Shown: one piece after another, positions 1 to 8,453 of the stretch
Layout: each line of letters opens with the position of its first letter
Numbering within the stretch: the first letter of the stretch is position 1
Origin: Pediococcus pentosaceus
GTDB lineage: Bacteria; Bacillota; Bacilli; Lactobacillales; Lactobacillaceae
Assembly: GCF_001437285.1 (NCBI RefSeq)
Contig: NZ_JQBF01000002.1
Coordinates: 62,001-126,000 of the forward strand
Length of the DNA: 64,000 nucleotides
Reading direction: 5' to 3'
The notes under the pieces: generated by a model
What the model saw: only the letters and a program-made list of their open reading frames with translations
What the model was told of the DNA's origin: nothing
Databases searched by the model: none
Position numbers and translations under genes: made by a program

Positions 1-1188
1 ATTGCAATACCAACGATGCTAGTAGGTGCTTTAGGGACTTCGGTTTTCTTATCAATTATCACGCTTTACTTTCGGCAGGAAGTTGATACTCAAGCTACCC
101 AAACTAAATCAATTTTTCAGTTAGCTTTAAAAACTTTGCCAGTTTTTCGTCAAGGGTTAAATCAAGAAGCCGCTAAAAAGGCTGCTAGTTTAATATTGGA
201 ATATACAAATTTTGATGCGGTTGGTATTACAGATGAATCTAAGATTCTGGCTTTTGCGGGGATGGGAAGTGATCACCATATCACAGGTGCTTCTATCTTG
301 ACGGAATTATCTGAAGAGGCGGTTAAATTGGGTGAAGTTCAAATTGGAAATAATGCTCATGAGATTAATTGCCCTGTAAAAAGTTGTCCATTACACTCGG
401 CCGTCGTAGTACCTTTAATCATTAAAGGTAAAGCAGTAGGTAGTTTGAAACTCTACTATGTAGAAGAATGGCGATTAAGTCCAGTGGAAATTCAATTAGG
501 AACAGGGCTGGGAGAAATATTAGCAATGCAGATAATGTTAGGAGAAATCGAGCATCAATCAGAATTAGTGCGGGATGCCGAAATAAAATCTCTCCAATCG
601 CAAGTCAATCCGCACTTTTTCTTTAATGCGATAAATACAATTGTGGCAGTTATGCGGTACGACAGTGACCAAGCACGTGAATTACTGATCCAACTCAGTA
701 CTTATTTTAGGGCAAATTTAACGGGGATTAGAGAAACAACCATTCCGTTGTATCAAGAATTCAAACATGTTAAAGCCTATTTAATGCTTGAACAAACACG
801 TTTTCCAAATCGATTTGAAATTTTGTTTCACCAGAAGGTTTCGGAAAATGTAATGATACCTCCATTTAGCATCCAAATTATTGTTGAAAATGCCCTTAAG
901 CATGCCTTTAATAGTCGAAAAAAGGGCAATATAGTTTCAATTAATGTTGAACAGATTAAACAAAGACTTAAAATTGAAATTACTGACAATGGGCAAGGGA
1001 TTGATAAAAGTATTATTGATAAATTAGGAAAACAGACGGTAAGTTCTGTAAGTGGGAGTGGAACGGCATTACAAAATCTTAATGTGTGCTTGATGGGTCT
1101 TTATGGTAAAGATGCCGAACTAAAAATAAGCAGTGATCAAAATGGAACCCAGGTGGTAATCCAAATTCCATATAAGGAACAGGTGTAA
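1..1188 (+). CDS. lytS: LytS-type sensor histidine kinase (5' end outside window)
   Basis: Membrane sensor kinase of the LytS/YehU class, partner of the LytTR regulator that follows 5 bases later. The reading frame is open from base 1, so the N-terminal membrane domain (5TM type in this family) is cut by the window edge; only the end of the last membrane helix (ending near FRQEV) is seen. Then come a GAF-like region, a His_kinase domain with the motif QVNPHFFFN (phospho-acceptor His codon at 613-615), and an HATPase domain with N box IVENALKHAF and G box DNGQGI. In Bacillus and streptococci LytST controls lrgAB/pftAB, and the same genes lie downstream here. Identity is firm; the signal sensed is inference. 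Confidence 0.93.
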   Translation: MAIPTMLVGALGTSVFLSIITLYFRQEVDTQATQTKSIFQLALKTLPVFRQGLNQEAAKKAASLILEYTNFDAVGITDESKILAFAGMGSDHHITGASILTELSEEAVKLGEVQIGNNAHEINCPVKSCPLHSAVVVPLIIKGKAVGSLKLYYVEEWRLSPVEIQLGTGLGEILAMQIMLGEIEHQSELVRDAEIKSLQSQVNPHFFFNAINTIVAVMRYDSDQARELLIQLSTYFRANLTGIRETTIPLYQEFKHVKAYLMLEQTRFPNRFEILFHQKVSENVMIPPFSIQIIVENALKHAFNSRKKGNIVSINVEQIKQRLKIEITDNGQGIDKSIIDKLGKQTVSSVSGSGTALQNLNVCLMGLYGKDAELKISSDQNGTQVVIQIPYKEQV

Positions 1189-1193
1189 AGATA

Positions 1194-1925
1194 GTGAAGA
1201 TATTAATTGTTGATGATGAGCCCCTAGCTCGAAGTGAACTTGATTTTTTATTGAGGAATAATCCGTTAGTAGATAGCGTTAGTGAAGCAGAAGGAGTCAC
1301 TGAAGCTAAACAAAAATTAATGACGGATCAACCGGATCTAATGTTTTTAGATATTAGACTTGATGATGGAAATGGGATGTCATTTGCAAAATTCTTGAAA
1401 AAGGAAGAAAAACTACGTCCATATATTGTTTTTGCCACGGCTTACGATCAATATGCTTTAGATGCATTTGACGTTAATGCTACAGATTACATATTAAAAC
1501 CCTTTGAAAAAGATCGTATTGATGAAACGCTTAAACGAGTTGATAGAATTTTAAAAAAGCCAGAGGCATTAGTTAATAGTGACATGTGTAAAAATCCGCG
1601 ACTTTCAGTTACAGTTGATGAAAGAACGATAATTATTAAAAAGAGCGATATTCTTTATTTAGAAGCCCAAAATGGGAATGTATTAATTTATACTAAAAAT
1701 TTACCATTAATCTCAAGCAAACAAACGTTGATTAACCTTGAAAAGCAGTTAGATACAGAACAATTTCTACGAGTACATAGAAGTTTTCTAGTAAATTTAG
1801 ATATGATTTTGGAGTTTCAACCCAGCTTTAATCATACTTATGAATTAACATTAATAAATGGAACCAAGATTACGGTTAGTAGATCATATGTTGCTAAAAC
1901 TAAAAAAGTGTTAGGAATTGGATGA
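1194..1925 (+). CDS. lytR: LytR/LytT response regulator, LytTR DNA-binding type
   Basis: Response regulator of the LytTR family, 243 residues, GTG start. An N-terminal receiver domain carries the acidic pair DDE at residues 6-8, phospho-acceptor D53 in FLDIRL, and the conserved Lys in LKPFEKD. The C-terminal LytTR domain (from about residue 140) has the family hallmarks DILYLEAQNGN and FLRVHRSFLVNL. It is co-transcribed with the sensor kinase and followed by a clear terminator. It probably activates the lrgA-lrgB pair downstream, as its relatives do in Bacillus subtilis (LytT-pftAB) and Streptococcus mutans; direct repeats bound by LytTR domains were not confidently found by eye. Confidence 0.93.
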   Translation: MKILIVDDEPLARSELDFLLRNNPLVDSVSEAEGVTEAKQKLMTDQPDLMFLDIRLDDGNGMSFAKFLKKEEKLRPYIVFATAYDQYALDAFDVNATDYILKPFEKDRIDETLKRVDRILKKPEALVNSDMCKNPRLSVTVDERTIIIKKSDILYLEAQNGNVLIYTKNLPLISSKQTLINLEKQLDTEQFLRVHRSFLVNLDMILEFQPSFNHTYELTLINGTKITVSRSYVAKTKKVLGIG

Positions 1926-1974
1926 TCTAATATTTATAAATTGTAGAATAAGTTCATACCTATTCTTAGAAATT

Positions 1975-2000
1975 CTCAACTCAATCGTTGAGGATTTTTT
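1975..2000 (+). terminator. Rho-independent terminator of lytSR
   Basis: Stem CTCAAC/GTTGAG with a 6-base loop followed by GATTTTTT, 50 bases after the lytR stop codon. Confidence 0.8.
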
Positions 2001-2066
2001 AATTAAAAACCAAGGTAACTAACACGAACTGTATGGCATTTTGAAGCAAAAAATGGTCACTTTATG

Positions 2067-2080
2067 TGAAAGCGCTAACA
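2067..2080 (+). promoter_or_regulatory. CcpA cre site upstream of lrgAB
   Basis: TGAAAGCGCTAACA matches the catabolite-responsive element consensus TGWAANCGNTNWCA at every position. It lies 73 bases before the lrgA start codon. Carbon-catabolite control of pftAB/lrgAB by CcpA is known in Bacillus and Streptococcus mutans. I did not find a convincing -10/-35 pair that would say whether binding here represses or activates. Confidence 0.8.
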
Positions 2081-2153
2081 TAAATGAGCTAATAGCTTAA
2101 AATAAGGTTGTGATAAACAGTATTAGATCCATAAAGGTAGGGAGGAAGCTAAA

Positions 2154-2558
2154 ATGAAAAAAGATGGGAAGAAAGAAACACCAATCCTTATTCAAATGGG
2201 AATATTTATGGCAATTTTATTTGTAGCACAATTACTATCGCAGTTATTTCCGCCTAGTTTTGCAGTTCCGACACCCTTAATTGGAATGATTATTTTATAT
2301 ATACTATTAGCGACGCACATTATTAAGCTTGAACAGGTAGAAAAACTGGGGGATTCATTGATTGGTTTGATTGCTTTTTTGTTCGTACCATCTGGAATTC
2401 AGTTAGCAGGAAGCTTAGATTTAATTAAGCGTGAAGGCTTACAGGATGTCATTGTGACAATCATTTCAACCATTATTTTATTAGTTGTAATCACGTATGT
2501 AGGATCGTTTTTCATAAAATTACATCAAAAAATAAATAATAGAAAAGGGGATGATTAA
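2154..2558 (+). CDS. lrgA: LrgA/CidA family membrane protein
   Basis: Small hydrophobic protein of 134 residues with about four membrane segments, matching the LrgA/CidA (holin-like, UPF0299) family in length and in the signature PTPLIGMIILYILL. Strong ribosome binding site GGGAGG precedes the ATG. It is followed at once by lrgB. In this family LrgA works with LrgB in the cytoplasmic membrane; older work calls them antiholins affecting murein hydrolase activity, later work in Bacillus (PftAB) and S. mutans shows pyruvate transport. The cre site upstream and the LytSR neighbour fit the pyruvate-transport view, but function here is inferred. Confidence 0.9.
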   Translation: MKKDGKKETPILIQMGIFMAILFVAQLLSQLFPPSFAVPTPLIGMIILYILLATHIIKLEQVEKLGDSLIGLIAFLFVPSGIQLAGSLDLIKREGLQDVIVTIISTIILLVVITYVGSFFIKLHQKINNRKGDD

Positions 2559-2559
2559 T

Positions 2560-3288
2560 ATGACAGCAGCCTTGGCAACACCTTTTACAGGTATCTTCAT
2601 ATCGCTTTTGGTATATTTACTGGGGATGTGGCTTTTTAAGATTAGTAAAGGCTTTTTCCTATTTACACCGTTACTGGTGGGAGTTGTTTTAGGAATCTTT
2701 ATTTTGGCATTATGGGCGAAAGGGATTGGCTCTACAACTGTGGAAGTCTATAAAAAATTCTTTTTACCGGGTGGTAATATAGTATTTTGGTTTTTAAATC
2801 CAGCGACCATTGCTTTTGCTATTCCACTTTATCGTCGAAATGATATATTTAAAAAATATTGGATAGATGTAGTATTAACTTTATTTGTGGGTGGATTTAT
2901 TTCACTTTTCGGTATTCATATGGTTTCAAAACTATTTGGACTATCAAAAGTCTCCATTGCAGCAATGTTACCTCAAGCCGCTACAACGGCGGTGGCAATG
3001 CCAATAGCTAAGAGCATTGGAGGTGACCCTGCCGTAACAGCCATGGTTTGTATCATAAATGCTGTGATTATTTACGCTCTTGCAGAATTTCTTATTAAAT
3101 TTTTCAAGCTTAAAGAAATTTCAAAAGTGGGGTTAGGTTTAGGTTTAGGTACATCTGGGCATACAGTTGGTTCTGCTAAGGCAGTGCAGTTGGGTTCAAT
3201 TCAAGGAGCCATGGCATCTGTTTCAGTAGTAATCGTTGCATTAGCGATGGATATTTTAGTACCGATTTACGCTCGTTTATTCCTTTGA
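2560..3288 (+). CDS. lrgB: LrgB family membrane protein
   Basis: LrgB/CidB family protein of 242 residues, rich in membrane segments, with the conserved stretches PQAATTAVAMPIA and LGTSGHTVGSAKA. I chose ATG 2560 because the ribosome binding site AAAGGGG abuts the upstream ATG at 2551 but sits 9 bases from this one. The start nearly touches the lrgA stop (2556-2558), so the two are translationally linked. It is the partner of LrgA, probably forming the pyruvate facilitator or holin-like complex described for the family. No terminator is visible before the infC promoter. Confidence 0.9.
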   Translation: MTAALATPFTGIFISLLVYLLGMWLFKISKGFFLFTPLLVGVVLGIFILALWAKGIGSTTVEVYKKFFLPGGNIVFWFLNPATIAFAIPLYRRNDIFKKYWIDVVLTLFVGGFISLFGIHMVSKLFGLSKVSIAAMLPQAATTAVAMPIAKSIGGDPAVTAMVCIINAVIIYALAEFLIKFFKLKEISKVGLGLGLGTSGHTVGSAKAVQLGSIQGAMASVSVVIVALAMDILVPIYARLFL

Positions 3289-3318
3289 AATAAAAGATAA
3301 AACAAATAGTTTCTTTAG

Positions 3319-3347
3319 TTGACATGAGACATAGAATTTGGTATTCT
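3319..3347 (+). promoter_or_regulatory. Promoter of the infC-rpmI-rplT operon
   Basis: TTGACA at 3319-3324, a 17-base spacer, and TATTCT at 3342-3347: near-consensus sigma-A promoter placed just upstream of the structured leader. Confidence 0.75.
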
Positions 3348-3353
3348 AATAAA

Positions 3354-3497
3354 CGTTGAGAAAAAGCAGAGGCCACCGCTTCTCGCCTTGTAACTTAAGT
3401 TGCTGGGCTAAAGAACGTTGAATGGATACTAATTAATTATCCAAACAAAGCGGGTGGCGTATGCCATCCGCTTTTCTGCATTCTCGCTAATTTTCCT
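3354..3497 (+). promoter_or_regulatory. L20-type ribosomal leader of infC operon with intrinsic terminator
   Basis: About 150 bases of leader between the promoter and infC. Its end forms a strong GC-rich hairpin, AAAGCGGGTGGC paired with GCCATCCGCTTT at 3447-3473, followed by a short T run. This is the architecture of the Firmicutes L20 leader, in which ribosomal protein L20 binds the transcript and promotes premature termination, giving feedback on infC-rpmI-rplT. Assignment rests on position, the hairpin and the genes controlled; a covariance search with the Rfam L20 leader model would settle it. Confidence 0.7.
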
Positions 3498-3511
3498 GGA
3501 GGTGAAGAACC

Positions 3512-4027
3512 ATAGCAAACGATATAATGGTAAATGAAACCATTCGGGCTAGAGAAGTCCGCTTAATTGGTGTCAACGGTGATCAATTGGGAGTTAAAAC
3601 TAAGGCTGAAGCAATTAGTATGGCTGAGGAAGCTAACTTAGACGTCGTAGTCGTATCCCCAAAGGCTAAGCCACCCGTTGCCAAGATTATGGATTATGGA
3701 AAATATCGATTCGAGCAACAAAAGAAACAACGTGAAGCTCGTAAAAAGCAAAAGACTGTCAGCATTAAAGAAATTCGTTTGAGTCCTACAATTGATACAA
3801 ATGATTTTAATACTAAGCTTAAAAACGCTACTAAGTTCTTGAGTAAAGGTGATAAAGTTCGTGTTTCAATTCGTTTTAAGGGACGTGCCATCACTCATAA
3901 AGAGATTGGTCGTAAGGTACTTGAACGAATGGCTAAAGAAACTTCAGATGTCGCACGTGTTGAGGTTCATCCAAAGATGGACGGCAGAAGTATGTTTCTT
4001 GTGCTATCACCAATTGCTGATAAATAA
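3512..4027 (+). CDS. infC: Translation initiation factor IF-3, AUA start
   Basis: IF-3, which binds the 30S subunit, keeps it free of 50S and proofreads the initiator codon. The protein has both family domains: N-terminal ([10 protein letters not shown]...) and C-terminal ([26 protein letters not shown]). The start is placed at ATA 3512: the ribosome binding site GGAGGT (3498-3503) lies 8 bases from it and 23 bases from the first in-frame ATG (3527). A rare AUU/AUA/AUC start is characteristic of infC and lets IF-3 limit its own synthesis. Length from ATA is 171 residues. First gene of infC-rpmI-rplT. Confidence 0.93.
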   Translation: MANDIMVNETIRAREVRLIGVNGDQLGVKTKAEAISMAEEANLDVVVVSPKAKPPVAKIMDYGKYRFEQQKKQREARKKQKTVSIKEIRLSPTIDTNDFNTKLKNATKFLSKGDKVRVSIRFKGRAITHKEIGRKVLERMAKETSDVARVEVHPKMDGRSMFLVLSPIADK

Positions 4028-4051
4028 TTTAAAATTCTGGAGGAACAGATT

Positions 4052-4249
4052 ATGCCTAAAATGAAGACAAACCGCGCTGCTGCTAAGCGTTTTAAGAAAA
4101 CTGCTAATGGCGGTCTTAAGAGTGCAAATGCTTATACAAGTCACCGTTTCCATGGAAAGACTAAGAAGCAACGTCGTCAATTACGTGGTACAGACATGAT
4201 GGACAGTACTAACGTAAAGCGTTACAAGAAGTTACTTTCAAACATCTAG
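4052..4249 (+). CDS. rpmI: 50S ribosomal protein L35
   Basis: Very basic 65-residue protein beginning [16 protein letters not shown], the L35 signature, with the conserved ending [12 protein letters not shown]. Ribosome binding site GGAGG 10 bases upstream. It sits between infC and rplT as in almost all Firmicutes and is under the control of the same leader. Confidence 0.97.
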   Translation: MPKMKTNRAAAKRFKKTANGGLKSANAYTSHRFHGKTKKQRRQLRGTDMMDSTNVKRYKKLLSNI

Positions 4250-4305
4250 TTAAGAATTTAAATTTAGAACAAATGACCTTCGGGTGATTTAAGGAGGAAT
4301 TTATT

Positions 4306-4659
4306 ATGCCACGAGTAAAAGGTGGAACAGTTACACGTCGCCGTCGTAAACGCGTTTTAAAACTTGCTAAGGGTTATCGCGGTGCAAAACATATTCAATT
4401 TAAGGTTGCTAAAGACCAAGTTATGAAGTCTGGTCTATATGCATTCCGTGACCGTCGTAATCGTAAGGGCGAATTCCGTCGTCTTTGGATTGCACGTATC
4501 AATGCTGCTGCTAGAATGAATGGTTTAAGCTACAGCAAATTAATGCATGGTCTAAAAGAAGCTGGAATCGATATGAACCGTAAGATGCTTGCTGATCTTG
4601 CAGTTAACGATGCTGATGCATTCAAGGCTTTAGCCGAAGAAGCAAAGAAAGCTCTTTAA
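4306..4659 (+). CDS. rplT: 50S ribosomal protein L20
   Basis: 117-residue basic protein, typical L20 length, starting [23 protein letters not shown] and containing [19 protein letters not shown]. It is an early assembly protein of the 50S subunit and, in Firmicutes, the repressor that acts on the leader of its own operon. Strong AAGGAGG ribosome binding site. Last gene of the operon, followed by a strong hairpin terminator. Confidence 0.97.
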
Positions 4660-4686
4660 TCTATTAGATTAAATGAATTAATAAAT

Positions 4687-4732
4687 AAAAAGGATTGGAA
4701 CAAAACAATGAGTTTTGGAACCAATCCTTTTT
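4687..4732. terminator. Bidirectional terminator between rplT and the reductase
   Basis: Long stem AAAAGGATTGG/CCAATCCTTTT with an inner CAAAAC/GTTTTG stem, A-rich on one side and T-rich on the other, so it can end transcription of rplT (+) and of the convergent minus-strand gene. Confidence 0.88.
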
Positions 4733-4752
4733 ATTTATTTTCTGAACGTTAA

Positions 4753-5679
4753 TTAAACTTCAACGATATATTTCCCTCTCGGATGATGCGTTTGAAGAGC
4801 ATGAAAAGCTTTTTGAATTTCAGCTACATCAAAATTTAAGATTTCGGCAATCGGGACGGTTATTTCTTGACTTACAACTTTTTTAACAAGATATTCTAAA
4901 GCGGCTTGGTTCATTTTGTAATCTGTGTTGTAAAAATCAACTAATCTTGATGGGTCAGTTTTGAAGGTGTCAATCCCAGTTGTAGAAATCAATAAACCAG
5001 ATGGAGCAAGGTGGGCTAAGTAAAGGTCGGCCAGCTCATTTTGTGGCGCAACGTTAATAATTACGTCATAAAGACCTAGTTGCTCAATTGTTTTTGGAGC
5101 ATCGTAAAAAACAACTTGATTAAAATCTGCAGTATCGAATTGTTCAGTATACTTGGAGTTAATTACAACGGAAACTTGCTTATTTAAACTATTTAAAATT
5201 TGATACAAGTTAGTTCCTACCGCTCCAGAGGCACCAATAATGAGCACTTTTGAAAACGAAACGTCTTTTAATGCTCCAAAAACGATATCATACGCAGTGA
5301 TACCTGCGTTGGGAAGACCTGCAGCCGTCCGATAACTGATTTCGGCAGGAAGTTTAGTTGCTCGACGATAAGGAACTGAAACATATTCGCTATAACCTTT
5401 GAGGTTAGCCAATCCCACAATTGAATCACCAAGGTTGAATTCGGTAATGGAGGGGTCTTTGTCCACGATGATACCTGCAACATCACTACCTGGAATGGCT
5501 GGCAGTGAAATTGGGCGAAACTTGGCTTGAGTACCATCAATAATTCCTAAATCATATGGGTTTAGTGCAAAAGCTTTGGTTTGAACAATAAGGCGTCCAC
5601 TGGAAGGCTCTGGCTTTGGAACGTCTAGTTCAATTAAATCTGAAATATTACCAAATTGATTAACACCGATTGCTTTCAT
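4753..5679 (-). CDS. Medium-chain dehydrogenase/reductase (quinone-oxidoreductase-like)
   Basis: 308-residue member of the zinc-free MDR group related to NADPH:quinone oxidoreductase. The GroES-like N-terminal half carries ALNPYDLGIIDG and the PAIPGSDVAGIIV motif; the Rossmann half has IIGASGAVGTNL, a glycine-rich dinucleotide loop. The cysteine ligands of the structural zinc in classical alcohol dehydrogenases are absent. I chose ATG 5679 (MKAIGVNQFG) since AGAGGTG lies 9 bases before it; the reading frame runs 9 codons further upstream. It stands alone on the minus strand with its promoter region facing yqeG. The substrate cannot be read from sequence. Confidence 0.85.
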   Translation of the reverse strand: MKAIGVNQFGNISDLIELDVPKPEPSSGRLIVQTKAFALNPYDLGIIDGTQAKFRPISLPAIPGSDVAGIIVDKDPSITEFNLGDSIVGLANLKGYSEYVSVPYRRATKLPAEISYRTAAGLPNAGITAYDIVFGALKDVSFSKVLIIGASGAVGTNLYQILNSLNKQVSVVINSKYTEQFDTADFNQVVFYDAPKTIEQLGLYDVIINVAPQNELADLYLAHLAPSGLLISTTGIDTFKTDPSRLVDFYNTDYKMNQAALEYLVKKVVSQEITVPIAEILNFDVAEIQKAFHALQTHHPRGKYIVEV

Positions 5680-5820
5680 AATATAATCACCTCTTGTACT
5701 AAACATAATATAAAGTTAAGTGAAATAAAAGATTTAAGCTTGCAAGTATAGGTTGCTCTCTTTCCAAAAGAGTCTACTATCGTTTATAATTAGACAGATA
5801 GCATTTATGGGAGAAGATTA

Positions 5821-6345
5821 ATGAATATTTTTAAACCAACGTGGATGATTGAAAAAATATATAATTTATCTGCAAAAGATTTAAACCAAAAAGGAATTAC
5901 GACTGTCTTAACCGATTTAGATAATACGTTAATTGCCTGGAATAATCCGGATGGAACTCCCGAATTAAGACAATGGATCGAAGATCTAAAACAAGAAAAT
6001 ATTAGAGTAATCGTAGTTTCTAACAATAACCATGCTCGCGTTAAGAAAGCAGTTGAAGGCTTTGGACTTGAATTTGATTCAAGAGCTTTAAAACCATTGA
6101 CTGTTGGTATTAATCGAGTGGTACGCAAAAATAAATTGGATAAGAACTCCACCATTATGGTTGGAGACCAATTAATTACGGATATGGCCGCTGCAAATTT
6201 AGCTGGAGTGCGGGGAGTTTTAGTGAAACCGTTAATTGAAACGGACGCTTGGAATACTAAATTCAACCGTTTTTTGGAATTCTTTGTAAAGCGTTCTTTA
6301 AAAAAGAAGTATCCGGAATTAGTTTGGCATAAGGAGTTACAATAA
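5821..6345 (+). CDS. yqeG: YqeG family HAD IIIA-type phosphatase
   Basis: 174-residue HAD-superfamily protein. HAD motif I is TDLDNTL (residues near 37-43), motif II VVSNNN, and motif IV GDQLITD, so the aspartates needed for phosphatase chemistry are present. The family is related to mitochondrial phosphatidylglycerophosphate phosphatase GEP4, so a lipid phosphatase role is possible but unproven in Firmicutes. It heads the conserved run yqeG-yqeH-yhbY-nadD-yqeK-rsfS; the yqeH start codon follows its stop directly. Confidence 0.92.
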   Translation: MNIFKPTWMIEKIYNLSAKDLNQKGITTVLTDLDNTLIAWNNPDGTPELRQWIEDLKQENIRVIVVSNNNHARVKKAVEGFGLEFDSRALKPLTVGINRVVRKNKLDKNSTIMVGDQLITDMAAANLAGVRGVLVKPLIETDAWNTKFNRFLEFFVKRSLKKKYPELVWHKELQ

Positions 6346-7458
6346 ATGGACGAACAAAATGAATTACGTTGTATTGGTTGTGGAGCAATTCTACAAGTGA
6401 CTGATAAAAAAGCGCCTGGATATACACCAGAATCAGCCTTAAAAAAGGGATTAGAATCTGGCCAATTATATTGTCAAAGATGTTTTAGATTACGTCACTA
6501 CAATGAAATTGCTCCAGTAGACATTAGTGATGATGACTTCCGAAAGTTATTAAGTCAGATTAGTGATTCCAACTCACTAGTTGTGTATGTAGTTGACATG
6601 TTTGATTTTAATGGAAGTTTGATTCCAGGACTTCACCGATTTATTGGAGACAATCCAGTATTGTTGGTAGGAAATAAAGAAGATGTCTTTCCAAAATCAA
6701 TCAAACGTCATCGTATGAAAGAATGGCTTAGACAACAAGCAAAGGCAAATGGTATTTTGCCTGAAGATGTGGTTATTACCAGTGCTAAAAATGCTAGTTC
6801 AGTGGAAGCCTTATTTAATGCGGTAGAAAAATTACGTAAAGGTCGGGACGTTTATGTAGTCGGAGTTACAAATGTTGGGAAGTCAACTTTAATTAATAGT
6901 TTGATTGCTATTCGCAATGGAATTAAAGATGTAATTACTACTTCCCGTTTTCCGGGTACTACTTTAGATCGCATTGAAATTCCGTTCGATGATCATAGTA
7001 ATTTGATTGATACACCCGGAATTATTCATGCCGATCAAATGGCACATGTATTGGCTGCGGAAGATTTGAAATATGTCTCGCCACAAAAGACGATTAAACC
7101 TCGTGTATTCCAACTAAACAGTCAACAAACTCTTTTTTTGGGAGCTTTAGCTCGATTTGATTACGAACACTCTGAGGGCTCTGTAACAGCTTATTTTGAT
7201 AATAATCTTATGGTTCATCGGACTAAGTTGGAAAACGCAGATAATTTTTACGAAAAACATGCAGGTGAATTATTGACACCTCCAACTGCAGATAATTTGG
7301 CTAAAATGCCTAAATTAGTTGCACATCAGTTTAGTGCAGATCAAGATAGTGATATTGTTTTTGAAGGATTAGGTTGGATATCCGTTCCTGAAGGAAGCAC
7401 GATTACTGCATGGGCACCAGAGGGTATTTCAGTAGTAATAAGACGATCATTAATTTAA
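6346..7458 (+). CDS. yqeH: Ribosome biogenesis GTPase YqeH
   Basis: 370-residue circularly permuted GTPase needed for 30S assembly in Bacillus. An N-terminal zinc finger (CIGCG and CQRCF) is followed by the permuted motif order: G4 NKED, G5 SAK, then G1 GVTNVGKST and G3 DTPG, and a C-terminal domain. The start directly follows the yqeG stop codon, with AAGGAG inside the end of yqeG. It belongs with RsfS and YhbY in the same transcript, all acting on ribosome assembly. Confidence 0.96.
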   Translation: MDEQNELRCIGCGAILQVTDKKAPGYTPESALKKGLESGQLYCQRCFRLRHYNEIAPVDISDDDFRKLLSQISDSNSLVVYVVDMFDFNGSLIPGLHRFIGDNPVLLVGNKEDVFPKSIKRHRMKEWLRQQAKANGILPEDVVITSAKNASSVEALFNAVEKLRKGRDVYVVGVTNVGKSTLINSLIAIRNGIKDVITTSRFPGTTLDRIEIPFDDHSNLIDTPGIIHADQMAHVLAAEDLKYVSPQKTIKPRVFQLNSQQTLFLGALARFDYEHSEGSVTAYFDNNLMVHRTKLENADNFYEKHAGELLTPPTADNLAKMPKLVAHQFSADQDSDIVFEGLGWISVPEGSTITAWAPEGISVVIRRSLI

Positions 7459-7480
7459 GTTGCAAATAAAAGGAGAAACA

Positions 7481-7792
7481 ATGGAATTAAGAGGAAAACA
7501 AAAAAGATATCTTAGAGCTCGAGCACATTCATACCGCCCAGTTTTTTCCGTGGGTAAAAATGGTCTAACTGAAGCATGGCTCAATCAATTGGCAGGAGCT
7601 TTAGACAACCATGAATTATTAAAAATTAATATCCAACAAAATTCAGATGCAACAACGGCTGAAGCTAAAGAATTTATTGAATCTAATACAGATATTCAAG
7701 TAGTTCAAACCATTGGACGGGTACTAGTGTTGTTTAAAGTTTCTTCGGAAGCGGATAAACGTGAAATTTCAGATACAGTTAAGAAGATATAG
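7481..7792 (+). CDS. yhbY: YhbY family RNA-binding protein (CRM domain)
   Basis: 103-residue single CRM-domain protein that binds pre-50S particles. The start MELRGKQKRYLRARAHS is typical, as is the GxxG loop VGKNGLT. ATG 7481 is preferred over the upstream TTG at 7460 because AAAGGAG is 5-6 bases before it. It follows yqeH closely and precedes nadD, as in Bacillus (yqeI). Confidence 0.93.
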   Translation: MELRGKQKRYLRARAHSYRPVFSVGKNGLTEAWLNQLAGALDNHELLKINIQQNSDATTAEAKEFIESNTDIQVVQTIGRVLVLFKVSSEADKREISDTVKKI

Positions 7793-7808
7793 ATAAAGGT
7801 GATTAATC

Positions 7809-8453
7809 TTGATAGCAACAAAATCTAAAACAGTTTCTGGAGTACAAGTAGAAGTGGTTGAAGAGCCATTAATACAAAAGAAAGGCAAGAAAATTGGCAT
7901 TCTGGGAGGGACGTTTAATCCGCCTCACATTGCTCATTTATTAATTGCTGAACAAGTAGGAAGCCAGTTGGGACTGGATAAGGTGCTATTTATTCCAGAT
8001 TTTATTCCACCACATGTTGATGAGAAAAAAACCATTCCTGCTGAGCACCGAGTTGAAATGGTCCGCTTAGCTATTCAGGATAACCCACTGTTTGATTTAG
8101 ATTTAATCGAAATTAATCGTGGTGGCTCAAGTTATTCGTACGATACGGTTAAAGAATTAAAACAACTACATCCGGAAAATGACTATTATTTTATTATTGG
8201 TGGTGACATGGCGGACTATTTACCGACTTGGCATCGAATTGACGAATTAGTTAAAATGGTTCAATTTGTGGGTGTTGATCGGCCGAAATATCAACGCCAA
8301 GAACAATATCCGATTATTTGGGTAGATGTTCCTAAGATGGACATTAGTTCCACCAAAATTAGAAAAAACGTTAAGAATGGGTGTTCAATTAGGTATCAAG
8401 TGCCCGAAAGTGTCGAAAAGTATATAAAGGAGCACCGTTTATATGAGCAATAA
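7809..8453 (+). CDS. nadD: Nicotinate-nucleotide adenylyltransferase
   Basis: NadD joins nicotinate mononucleotide and ATP to form deamido-NAD, a step in NAD synthesis. 214 residues with a TTG start, preceded by AAAGGTG. The nucleotidyltransferase motif GGTFNPPHIAHL begins near residue 35, and the C-terminal ISSTKIR motif is intact. About 27 residues precede the core fold, a longer leader than in Bacillus NadD. Its end overlaps the start of yqeK by 11 bases. Confidence 0.96.
   Translation: MIATKSKTVSGVQVEVVEEPLIQKKGKKIGILGGTFNPPHIAHLLIAEQVGSQLGLDKVLFIPDFIPPHVDEKKTIPAEHRVEMVRLAIQDNPLFDLDLIEINRGGSSYSYDTVKELKQLHPENDYYFIIGGDMADYLPTWHRIDELVKMVQFVGVDRPKYQRQEQYPIIWVDVPKMDISSTKIRKNVKNGCSIRYQVPESVEKYIKEHRLYEQ

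Noticed and set aside
5805-6266. 153-codon ORF on the minus strand
   Set aside because: It is the antisense shadow of yqeG; no ribosome binding site and no protein-like sequence.
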